10,255 nt of DNA from CANRPC01 sp964456095 (GCA_964456095.1 CAYVZF010000048.1:1-10255), one strand, 5' to 3'. Shown: positions 1-5,868, counted from the first letter of the stretch. Notes: generated from the letters alone by a model not told the origin. Numbers and translations: made by a program.

Positions 1-345
1 AATATCTTGATGTGCATAAGTTCCACCATTTTTCCCTGATTTAGAAACTACTCCAATCGCATTTGTTTTTTCTATCCATTATTGAGGTGATAAAGTGAAA
101 GCATTTTTTCCACACTCATTTAATAACTGGTCGATTTCGACCACTTTTATATCAGGAATATAAAAATTTTCCCACAACCCCATATATTCTATAGCGGAAC
201 GAGTTCTAATCTAGTTTTTAACAACATCTGCAGGTGCTATAGGATTTTTCATTCGAGCAATATCAGTTAAACAAATAAATTTTTCCTTTTCAATTTCTCT
301 ATATGCAATACTCAATCCTTTAACAACAAGTTCATTATTTTTCAT
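1..345 (-). pseudogene. KilA-N domain protein, nonsense-mutated, 3' end outside window
   Basis: Reading the minus strand from the ATG at 345-343 gives a protein beginning MKNNELVVKG, with ICLTDIARMKNP, APADVVKN, RTRSAIEYMGLWENF, NECGKNAFTLSP and NGGTYAHQDI in order. This pattern is characteristic of KilA-N domain proteins, a DNA-binding family of phages and mobile elements. The frame is interrupted twice without a shift: TAG at 213-211, where the family has Trp (TGG to TAG needs one substitution), and TAA at 81-79, between SPQ and WIE. A good ribosome binding site (AAAGGAG, 5-nt spacer) precedes the start. The gene runs off the left edge, so the C-terminal half is unseen. Either it is a genuine pseudogene or the consensus contains errors; homology on both sides of both stops is clear. 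Confidence 0.75.
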
Positions 346-496
346 ACATTCTCCTTTATCCATATCCTTTATAACATAAAACAATTCGAAATGTACGATT
401 TTTAATTATCTTATTCGTTAAATATAATTAACAAACATTTAATAAAATAATATATTCCTGTTTCTGTATTATATAAATTTGACACGAACAATTTCT

Positions 497-838
497 TTAT
501 CTAGTTCCTTTATAAAATTCCATAATACTAAAATAATAAATTGTATATGGTTTATCATTAATTATTTCAACATTTCCTATTCCATTTGCTTTTATTAGTA
601 TTACTAAATCACTTTTAGTATATTGTTCTTCTTCAGTTATAAAAGGAATTTCATAATTTATAGAATAATTTAACTCATTGCTATTTGAAATTGAGCTATC
701 TTCAAAACAAGAACTGCTATTTTCTATTGAAAAAGCATCATTTAAATTAGGGTTACTATTTTCACTAGGAAATGTATTAATATTGCAACTTGAAAAGGTT
801 AATGTTATAAACAAAATTAATGATCTATTTCTTTTCAT
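497..838 (-). CDS. Small putative lipoprotein, probably 3'-truncated or frameshifted
   Basis: A 113-residue protein starting MKRNRSLILF, with a basic N-terminus, a short hydrophobic segment and a lipobox-like FSSC, so lipidation and membrane anchoring are predicted. A Ser/Asn-rich linker follows, then a region (SDLVILIKANG ... YTIYYFSIMEFYKG) resembling secreted Firmicutes proteins that carry a 'SD-vv-g-v ... v-evyKG' pattern; no function is known to me. I chose the ATG at 838 over the in-frame ATG at 856 because the signal peptide starts there. A TATAAT lies at 916-911 on the same strand. The frame ends at 497 just after YKG, but the neighbouring frame continues as ELDKEIVRVKFI and stops at 469. 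That is what usually follows YKG, so a one-base indel near 508 is likely. Function unknown. Confidence 0.55.
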   Translation of the reverse strand: MKRNRSLILFITLTFSSCNINTFPSENSNPNLNDAFSIENSSSCFEDSSISNSNELNYSINYEIPFITEEEQYTKSDLVILIKANGIGNVEIINDKPYTIYYFSIMEFYKGTR

Positions 839-954
839 AAAATACTTACCCCCCATAAATATCTATAAGCAGCTATATCACCTTTTGCAATGCAAAATAT
901 ATTTTTATTCATTATAAATTTTTAACAAAACATCAAAGGTAAAAATAGCGCAAC

Positions 955-1007
955 AAAAAAACCTATCTTATACAAAATGAATTTAAGTTCAATAATAAGA
1001 TAGGTTT
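955..1007 (-). terminator. Rho-independent terminator of the CPCC/toxin-like operon
   Basis: A perfect 13-bp stem pairs 959-971 (AAACCTATCTTAT) with 995-1007. The 23-nt loop can form a small extra TGAA/TTCA stem. Read on the minus strand the descending arm runs into seven T and then G, as expected for an intrinsic terminator 18 nt after the stop of the last CPCC gene. The stem shares its CTATCTTAT core with the terminator at 5927-5973. Confidence 0.85.
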
Positions 1008-1025
1008 TATATAAGTTTTATTTTT

Positions 1026-1523
1026 TTAACTTTTTTTCCAAAAATAATTAGAATTATCTTTTATTTTATTATTATATTGTTTTTTGTATTCATTTAATGA
1101 CATACAATTATTGCCACGAAGATCATTTGGATTTTCTTCTTGATATTTATCATCTTCCCAACCACATGAAGGACATATTTCACAAAATCCATGATTTTTA
1201 AATTCATGTTTACCACATATTGGACATATATAAGGTATCGGTTTAGGCATATTTTCATTTGCATAATCAAAATCTGGATTCTCTTCAATTTTATCTTCAT
1301 ACCATGAAATATATTCATTTAATGTTTTTTTATTATAACCAATATATGTATCTGGTTTATTAATTTGTTCATATTCATAAATCCATCCACAATGTTGGCA
1401 CTTAACTTCTCCATTAAAATATTCAAATATTTCAGTATCAAGATAATCTTTAAGTGGTTTTGAAAAATAAAATTCACCACATACTGGGCATAACATCGGT
1501 TTAAATACTTTTATATTATCCAT
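1026..1523 (-). CDS. CPCC-type cysteine-rich protein, two zinc ribbons
   Basis: A 165-residue protein made of two related modules. Module 1 (about 1-94) has CPVCG at 12-16 and later CQHCGWIYEYEQ, then a helical tail (TYIGYNKKTLNEY...). Module 2 (about 95-165) has CPICGKHEF and ICPSCGWEDD, followed by SLNEYKKQY. Each module keeps two CxxC pairs, so each should bind one zinc as a ribbon. The second module matches the Cys-rich CPCC family, named for its motif and of unknown function. It is the last gene of the operon and, unlike its two upstream relatives, has no toxin-like domain at the C-terminus. Its start overlaps the preceding gene by 13 nt, and the Shine-Dalgarno-like AAGGA lies inside that gene. 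A role as an immunity or antitoxin-like partner is inferred from context only. Confidence 0.8.
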   Translation of the reverse strand: MDNIKVFKPMLCPVCGEFYFSKPLKDYLDTEIFEYFNGEVKCQHCGWIYEYEQINKPDTYIGYNKKTLNEYISWYEDKIEENPDFDYANENMPKPIPYICPICGKHEFKNHGFCEICPSCGWEDDKYQEENPNDLRGNNCMSLNEYKKQYNNKIKDNSNYFWKKS

Positions 1524-2425
1524 TTCCTTTTTCCCTTCTTAATTTCATAATAAAATGTTTTATCATAATGTTTAAAAGAAATAATATTTCCATCTTTTGT
1601 TACAACTACTAAAGTTTTATTTCTAGGATCAAATTTATATGTTATCCAGTTATAATCAACAAAACTTTTATAATTATCTCTATCAATATCATTTACAAAA
1701 GTAATAGCTTTTTGTTCATATTCTTCTTTATTACTACAATTAAACTCTTTCCCATACTTATAAAAATATAATTCTAATAAATCTTCATCAAAATCTTTTG
1801 CATACATATATGAAATATGTTTAGTAGGAACTCCATCATTATCAGAATAAGTAAAAAAATTATCTTTATTACCATATATGTCATCATTATCAATTAAATC
1901 ATTTTTATCTTCACTATTATCTTTAGCATAATCATTTCCCCAAAAATAATTAGGATTCTCTTTGATTTTTTCTTGATATTGTTTTTTGTATTCATTTAAA
2001 GATAATTTATTTGCACCTCCAAAAAAATCAGGATCATCATTTTGAACAGCATCATCCTCCCAACCACATGAAGGACATATATCAAAACTATTTTCATCTT
2101 CAAATTCATATTTGCCACATATTGGACACATATGAGGAATAGGATCTGATGTATTATCTTCTAAATAATCATAGTATGGATTTAATCTAATTTTTTCTTT
2201 ATACCATTTTTTATATTCATTTAATGTTTTTTTATTATATCCAATATATGTATTTAGATTTTCAAGTTGTTCTAATTCATAAATCCATCCACAATGAGGA
2301 CATATTACTTCACCATTTAAATATTCTTGGATTTCCTCATTATAAAACTCTTTATAAGGTTCAGAAAAATAAAACTCACTACAAATAGGACATAACATTG
2401 GTTTAAATTCTTTTATTTTATCCAT
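1511..2425 (-). CDS. CPCC zinc-ribbon pair fused to a degenerate toxin-like domain
   Basis: A 304-residue protein in three parts. Residues 1-94 hold a CPICS...CPHCGWIYELEQ ribbon. Residues 95-162 hold a CPICGKYEF...CPSCGWEDD ribbon of the CPCC family type (with DPDFFGGANKLSLNEY). After an acidic Asp/Asn-rich linker, residues 198-304 form a domain starting GVPTKHI and ending KKGKRKWII. That domain is about 68% identical (my hand count over 107 positions) to the tail of the upstream gene and clearly homologous to the stand-alone protein at 3813-4193. The two His conserved there (H42 and H46) are Tyr220 and Tyr224 here, so if they are catalytic this copy should be inactive. The gene overlaps both neighbours by 13 nt; AAAGGTG with a 7-nt spacer serves as its ribosome binding site. 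It could be an immunity protein that captured a toxin domain. Confidence 0.75.
   Translation of the reverse strand: MDKIKEFKPMLCPICSEFYFSEPYKEFYNEEIQEYLNGEVICPHCGWIYELEQLENLNTYIGYNKKTLNEYKKWYKEKIRLNPYYDYLEDNTSDPIPHMCPICGKYEFEDENSFDICPSCGWEDDAVQNDDPDFFGGANKLSLNEYKKQYQEKIKENPNYFWGNDYAKDNSEDKNDLIDNDDIYGNKDNFFTYSDNDGVPTKHISYMYAKDFDEDLLELYFYKYGKEFNCSNKEEYEQKAITFVNDIDRDNYKSFVDYNWITYKFDPRNKTLVVVTKDGNIISFKHYDKTFYYEIKKGKRKWII
2161..2327. repeat. Intragenic duplicated segment, copy 1
   Basis: This 167-bp segment aligns without gaps to 3072-3238 (offset 911 bp). Positions 2190-2253 match 3101-3164 perfectly over 64 bp, followed by further exact blocks of about 34 and 27 bp. It encodes part of the first zinc ribbon of the two-ribbon fusion gene and shows that the CPCC genes arose by recent duplication or gene conversion. 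Confidence 0.85.
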
Positions 2426-3825
2426 CTTTTTTCACCTTTCTTAACTTCATATAAAAATTTATTTCTATAATGTTTAAAAGAAATAATAATTCCATCTTTT
2501 GTAACCAAAACTAATATTTTACTTTTAGGTTCAAATTTATAAGTTATCCATCTATAATCAACAAAACTTCTATACTTATCTATATCAACATCATTTGCAA
2601 ACTCTATTGCTTTTTCTACATATTCTTCTTTATTAGAACAATTAAATTCTTTTCCATATTTATTAAATTGAGATTCTAATTTATTTTCATCAAACTCACT
2701 AGCACATAAATACATAATATGTTTAGTAGGAACACCTTCTTTAAATAGGCCTAAATTATTACCATATTCAAAACAACTTTTATTATTATAAGTACTTCTT
2801 AGATTATCATTAAAGTTTTTATCATAGTATTTATCAGTGTCTCTTATCCAAAAATAATTTGGAAACTTATTAATTGTTTCAATATATCTTTTTTTATATT
2901 CATTTAAAGATAATTTATTAATTCCAAATGTACTATCATCGGGATTTTCTTCTTGATACTCATCATCTTCCCATCCACAAGAAGGACAAATTTCACAATA
3001 TCCATGAGTTTTAAATTTATGTTTACCACATATTGGACATATATGAGGTATAGGATCTGGTTTATTTTCATCTAAATAATCATAATCAGGATTTTCTTCT
3101 ATTTTTTCTTTATACCATTTTTTATATTCATTTAATGTTTTTTTATTATATCCAATATATGTATCAGGATTTCTAAGTTGTTCTAATTCATAAATCCATC
3201 CACAATGATGGCATATTACTTCACCATTTAAATATTCTTTAATTTCCTCATCATAATTATCTTTATTTGGACTAGAAAAATACATTTTCTCACATATTGG
3301 ACATAACATTGGTTTAAATATTCCATTATAATCATTTCCCCATACATAATTTGGATTTTCTTTTATTTTTTTACAATATTGCATCTTATATTCATTTAAA
3401 GTCAATTCATTTTCTCCGTCATTAAAATTAGGATCTTTTTCTTGTGCATCATCATCTTTCCATCCACAATATGGACATAAATCAAAACTATTCTCATATG
3501 CAAATTCATATTTACCACATATTGGACATATATGAGGATTAAAATCAGACATGTTTTCTTCAAAATAATTATATTCAGAATTATCTTTTATTTTTTCTTC
3601 ATATCGTTTTTTATATTCTTTTAACGTTATACCATTATATCCAAGATATGTATTAGGATGATTAACTTGTTCTAAATCATAAATCCATCCACAAGAAGGA
3701 CATTGTACTTCACCATCATTGTATCTTTTTAAATCTTCTTCGTAATTATCTTTAGAAATATTTGAAAAATATACATTTTTGCAAACTGGACATAACATCG
3801 ATTCATATTTTTTTATTTTATCCAT
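2413..3825 (-). CDS. Four-ribbon CPCC protein fused to a degenerate toxin-like domain
   Basis: A 470-residue protein with four zinc ribbons, each with two CxxC pairs: Cys 12/15 and 42/45; 100/103 and 117/120; 175/178 and 205/208; 263/266 and 280/283. Ribbons 2 and 4 have the CPCC-family shape (CPxCGW-K/E-DD); ribbons 1 and 3 are the longer companion type (GWIYxLEQ). At about residue 162 the end of the first pair (WGNDY) runs directly into NGIFKPMLCPIC, which matches the N-terminus of the neighbouring CPCC genes. Two complete CPCC-pair genes therefore seem to have been joined in frame. A linker leads to a toxin-like domain at 364-470 with the conserved His replaced by Gln386 and Tyr390. The gene overlaps both neighbours by 13 nt. 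Zinc binding is predicted from the cysteines; the biological role is inferred. Confidence 0.75.
   Translation of the reverse strand: MDKIKKYESMLCPVCKNVYFSNISKDNYEEDLKRYNDGEVQCPSCGWIYDLEQVNHPNTYLGYNGITLKEYKKRYEEKIKDNSEYNYFEENMSDFNPHICPICGKYEFAYENSFDLCPYCGWKDDDAQEKDPNFNDGENELTLNEYKMQYCKKIKENPNYVWGNDYNGIFKPMLCPICEKMYFSSPNKDNYDEEIKEYLNGEVICHHCGWIYELEQLRNPDTYIGYNKKTLNEYKKWYKEKIEENPDYDYLDENKPDPIPHICPICGKHKFKTHGYCEICPSCGWEDDEYQEENPDDSTFGINKLSLNEYKKRYIETINKFPNYFWIRDTDKYYDKNFNDNLRSTYNNKSCFEYGNNLGLFKEGVPTKHIMYLCASEFDENKLESQFNKYGKEFNCSNKEEYVEKAIEFANDVDIDKYRSFVDYRWITYKFEPKSKILVLVTKDGIIISFKHYRNKFLYEVKKGEKRWIK
3072..3238. repeat. Intragenic duplicated segment, copy 2
   Basis: Partner of the segment at 2161-2327, encoding part of the third ribbon of the 470-residue protein. 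The 64-bp perfect match is long enough for homologous recombination, which would delete or duplicate one 911-bp unit and create a new chimera in frame. Confidence 0.85.
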
Positions 3826-4193
3826 ACTTTTTTCCCTTTCTTTGGTTCATACCAAAATTTATCACCATAATGTCTATATGAAATAATATATCCTTCTTTT
3901 GATACTTCTACTAGAATATTATCTTTTGGATTGTATTTATACGTAGTTTCCCTCCAATCAACAACACTTTTATATTTCACCCTATCAATATGATTTGCAA
4001 AACTAACTGCATGAGCAACATAATCATTTATATTACTGCAGCCAAATTCTTTACCATGATCTTTAAAATGTTTTTCCAATCCATTTTTATTAAAATCTTT
4101 TGCCCATGCATATTTAATATGTTCCGTAGGTTTTCCTTTACTTTTTGAACCTCTAGTGTTTCCATATCTATAACTAGCACTCTTTGTTGGCAT
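3813..4193 (-). CDS. Stand-alone polymorphic-toxin-like C-terminal domain (putative nuclease)
   Basis: A 126-residue basic protein. I start it at the ATG at 4193 because GGGAGG lies 9 nt upstream and the longer frame to 4310 lies inside the previous gene. It begins MPTKSASYRYGNTRGSKSKGK. Then come PTEHIKYAWAKDF, LEKHFKDHGKEFG (His42, His46), a Y...A..FAN helix, TTYKYNP and a VSKEGYIISYRHY hairpin, ending KKGKKVWIK. The 'KHF-x-x-HGKEFG ... Y-x-YNP ... SK-x-GYI-x-x-Y' succession is common at the C-terminal tips of Rhs/LXG-type toxins of Firmicutes, some thought to be BECR-fold RNases; assignment to that fold is inference. No secretion or delivery domain is attached. It overlaps DUF4417 by 20 nt and the CPCC gene by 13 nt, so it is probably translated together with them. 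Confidence 0.6.
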   Translation of the reverse strand: MPTKSASYRYGNTRGSKSKGKPTEHIKYAWAKDFNKNGLEKHFKDHGKEFGCSNINDYVAHAVSFANHIDRVKYKSVVDWRETTYKYNPKDNILVEVSKEGYIISYRHYGDKFWYEPKKGKKVWIK

Positions 4194-4862
4194 AATTACT
4201 AACCTCCCTTCTTCTTCTAATACTCCAGGAGTCGTAGTAATAAAAATTAGTTCTTTGTTTGAATTCATCAAAAATTTTGCTGCTAAGTGATCCATATACA
4301 ATAATTCCACTTGGTTCTAATTCATTAATCACTTTTTTTAAAAAACAATACCATTCATATTTCTTGTATGTTTCTTTTATGAAACCATACGTTCCAACTG
4401 CAATTAATGAATGTTTTGGTATTGAATTTAAAAATTCAGGTAATAAATCATAAACACCACATCTAATATTTGGAATAACTTTTATTCCTTGCCTACCATA
4501 ATAAAAAGTTAAACATAAGTTATCATTCATTTGTGCTTTTTGTTTTATAATTGGCATGTCAGTATGAATACTAAAATCAAAACCAATAATTCCAGCACTT
4601 TTTTTAAAGAAATCAACATATCTTTTCGGATTTCTTCTAACTCTTTCAAATGTTTGATCTTGTGCATAAAAGCATATATACGTATCACTTAAATCACCTT
4701 TATATGCTAATGCCTCATTAAAAGTTATTATTTTTTTGGTGGAATCTATGGAATCATCCATTTTTCAATTAAAGGATATTCCTCATTTTTCGTAAAATTC
4801 GCTTCATCCACCAAGAAAGCTTGAAACGAATCTGTTATAATACCTTCTGCATTTTTATACAT
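4174..4862 (-). CDS. DUF4417 domain protein, one-base frameshift near N-terminus
   Basis: The main open frame (4174-4761, 195 residues) has the DUF4417 pattern: KKIITFNEAL, an aromatic/acidic FYAQDQTFERVRRNP segment, GIIGFDFSIHTDMP, GIKVIPNIRCG, IAVGTYGF, GIIVYGS and a final YYDSW. The family occurs in phages, plasmids and other mobile elements; its function is unknown. The true start is probably at 4862. That ATG has a perfect AGGAGG with a 6-nt spacer and opens MYKNAEGIITDSFQAFLVD and ends KWMIP before TAG at 4748-4746. Adding one base near 4749 joins KWMIP to IDSTKKIITFNEAL and restores a 229-residue protein. Either the gene is broken or one base is missing from the assembly; a shorter protein from 4761 has no visible ribosome binding site. 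It is the first gene of the operon leading to the toxin-like and CPCC genes. Confidence 0.75.
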
Positions 4863-4887
4863 AAAAAACCTCCTTTGTTTAAAAAAT

Positions 4888-4916
4888 TTGCAATTTGGTA
4901 TTAAACATGCTATAAA
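4888..4916 (+). promoter_or_regulatory. Predicted promoter of a short plus-strand RNA
   Basis: TTGCAA (4888-4893), an exact 17-bp spacer and TATAAA (4911-4916), with a TG-C extended -10, point rightward with a G at 4923 as likely first base. The promoter faces the minus-strand promoter at 4931-4960. The spacer contains TAAACATGC (4902-4910), the inverted copy of the box at 4938-4946. Confidence 0.45.
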
Positions 4917-4922
4917 TTATTT

Positions 4923-4974
4923 GGTAATGCATTATATGCATGTTTAGGAGACTACTGCAATAGTCTCTTTTTTT
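4923..4974 (+). ncRNA. Candidate small structured RNA ending in an intrinsic terminator
   Basis: About 52 nt downstream of the plus-strand promoter contain an ATGCAT-TAT-ATGCAT hairpin (4927-4941) and a second hairpin, GAGACTA (4948-4954) pairing with TAGTCTC (4961-4967), followed by seven T (4968-4974). This is a textbook intrinsic terminator in plus orientation, although every neighbouring gene is on the minus strand. A ready promoter plus terminator with no room for a real reading frame suggests a small RNA or a transcriptional interference device. Its template overlaps the minus-strand promoter, not the coding leader. Alternatively the hairpin is only an operator or a leftover terminator. 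Confidence 0.35.
4931..4960 (-). promoter_or_regulatory. Predicted promoter of the DUF4417/toxin-like/CPCC operon
   Basis: On the minus strand TTGCAG (4960-4955), an 18-bp spacer and a perfect TATAAT (4936-4931) lie upstream of the DUF4417 start at 4862, predicting transcription from about 4924. The box TAAACATGC (4946-4938) sits just upstream of the -10 and is mirrored at the opposing promoter, so it is a candidate operator. Confidence 0.5.
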
Positions 4975-5004
4975 ATAATAAACATTTAAAATGTTATTAC
5001 TAAA

Positions 5005-5541
5005 TTAATTTTTTTGTGAATTAATAATATAATTTTCATAGTCTTTATATCTTGAATTACAATGAAATCTTTTTATTGCTCTATCCAAACTATTTTCTGA
5101 TGCTTGCTCACTTATTAAGAAGAAATTTTGAATTTTTTCTTTTGAATTTAACTTATTTTCAATTATTAATACTACTGGCGCTAATAAATAAACTGAGAAA
5201 AAATCCGCTAAAGAATTGCTCTCTTCACTATTACCATTACAATTAAGAATTAAATGCCCTATCTCATGACCAATAGTAATCTTTATTCTACCTTTTTCTT
5301 CTATTTCATCATTATAGTAAATATAATGAGTGTTTATATCTTTTTGAAAATAATTAAAACCATCTTCACTAAAATTCAATAATTTAGTTTTGTCATCTTT
5401 AAATGAAAAATATGGTACAAGAACAAATCCCATTCTTTTAGCTAAATCAAAAATATCAATTGGATATTTTAATTTATATTCAAATATTGTATATGCGACT
5501 TCTTTTTTTGCAAATTCATATTTCTCATCTTTCAATCTCAT
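5005..5541 (-). CDS. ImmA/IrrE-type metallopeptidase-like protein
   Basis: A 178-residue protein with the ImmA/IrrE (formerly DUF955) layout: an N-terminal helical part with PIDIFDLAKRMGFVLVPY, then HEIGHLILN at residues 92-100 (HExxH zinc motif), then an ADFFSVYLLAP helix at about 112-122 corresponding to the family's 'EAnxFAxxLLxP'. In the best-known members (ICEBs1 ImmA) the enzyme cleaves the partner repressor to switch on mobile-element genes. Here the Glu expected as third zinc ligand directly before 'A-N/D' is Leu111; Glu106 and Glu107 lie nearby, so catalysis is uncertain. The start codon overlaps the upstream XRE stop as ATGA, indicating translational coupling. I see no good minus-strand terminator after it. 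Confidence 0.85.
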   Translation of the reverse strand: MRLKDEKYEFAKKEVAYTIFEYKLKYPIDIFDLAKRMGFVLVPYFSFKDDKTKLLNFSEDGFNYFQKDINTHYIYYNDEIEEKGRIKITIGHEIGHLILNCNGNSEESNSLADFFSVYLLAPVVLIIENKLNSKEKIQNFFLISEQASENSLDRAIKRFHCNSRYKDYENYIINSQKN

Positions 5542-5845
5542 TTTTTTATATTATTAGACAATAAAGTAATCAAGCTTGCAATTTCTTCATTTGATAAATT
5601 AGAAGCATTCTTAGCAACAAGTCCACGCATTTCTATATATTCAGTATTATGTGTATTATCATCTAGCAATTCTTCAACAGTAATATTAAAGTGCCTAGCC
5701 AATTTACTTATTACATCAATACGCGGTGTCCTTTCACCACTTAAATATCTGACATTGATGACTCATTAATTTGAATTTTTTCAGATAATTCTCTTTGAGA
5801 TATTCCTTCTTTTTTCATTAATTCAAGTATTTTATCTTTAAACAT
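5538..5845 (-). pseudogene. XRE-family HTH repressor, single-base frameshift
   Basis: From the ATG at 5845 (AAAGGA upstream, 8-nt spacer) the frame reads MFKDKILELMKKEGISQREL and continues through SEKIQINESSMSDI to a stop. Shifting by one base after 5751 continues as RYLSGERTPRIDVISKL ARHFNITVEELL, the standard end of an XRE helix-turn-helix ('SxxSRYLSGxRxPR'). The tail ends NNIKK with TGA at 5540-5538. One missing base between 5751 and 5750 restores a 102-residue repressor. With the ImmA-type gene coupled downstream this forms a classic repressor/protease pair controlling an integrative element. If the shift is real the repressor ends right after its recognition helix and is probably inactive, which would leave its target promoters unrepressed. 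Confidence 0.8.
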
Positions 5846-5868
5846 GCCTTTTATCCTTTCACAAATAA

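Noticed and set aside
1..345. Alternative genetic code as explanation of the KilA-N stops
   Set aside because: The interrupted codons are TAG and TAA, not TGA. The rest of the window uses TGG for Trp and all three stops normally.
835..912. A 25-residue minus-strand frame (MNKNIFCIAKG...) ending in an ATGA overlap with the lipoprotein start
   Set aside because: Its ATG is part of the TATAATG -10-like sequence and it has no ribosome binding site, so it is unlikely to be translated. The ATGA overlap is probably chance.
678..917. Plus-strand open frame opposite the lipoprotein gene
   Set aside because: No recognisable protein or ribosome binding site. It lies opposite a gene with a clear signal peptide and is an AT-rich shadow; the same holds for plus frames at 4259-4453, 5052-5246, 6725-6970 and 9879-10100.
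1094..1318. Second minus-strand frame inside the 165-residue CPCC gene
   Set aside because: A frame-shifted reading of the CPCC gene with no domain of its own; the in-frame product has all CxxC pairs.
1319..3660. CRISPR-like regularly spaced repeats
   Set aside because: The repeated blocks are coding sequence for zinc ribbons, vary at the nucleotide level, and are separated by homologous coding DNA, not unique spacers.
4194..4310. 39-residue N-terminal extension of the toxin-like protein
   Set aside because: It lies wholly within DUF4417 coding sequence and lacks a ribosome binding site, while the ATG at 4193 has GGGAGG at ideal distance. The homologous fused copies also begin similarity near residue 10 of the shorter form.
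4902..4946. Invertible promoter (phase-variation switch) bounded by TAAACATGC
   Set aside because: Only 27 bp lie between 9-bp repeats, much shorter than known invertible promoter segments, and no invertase gene is visible.
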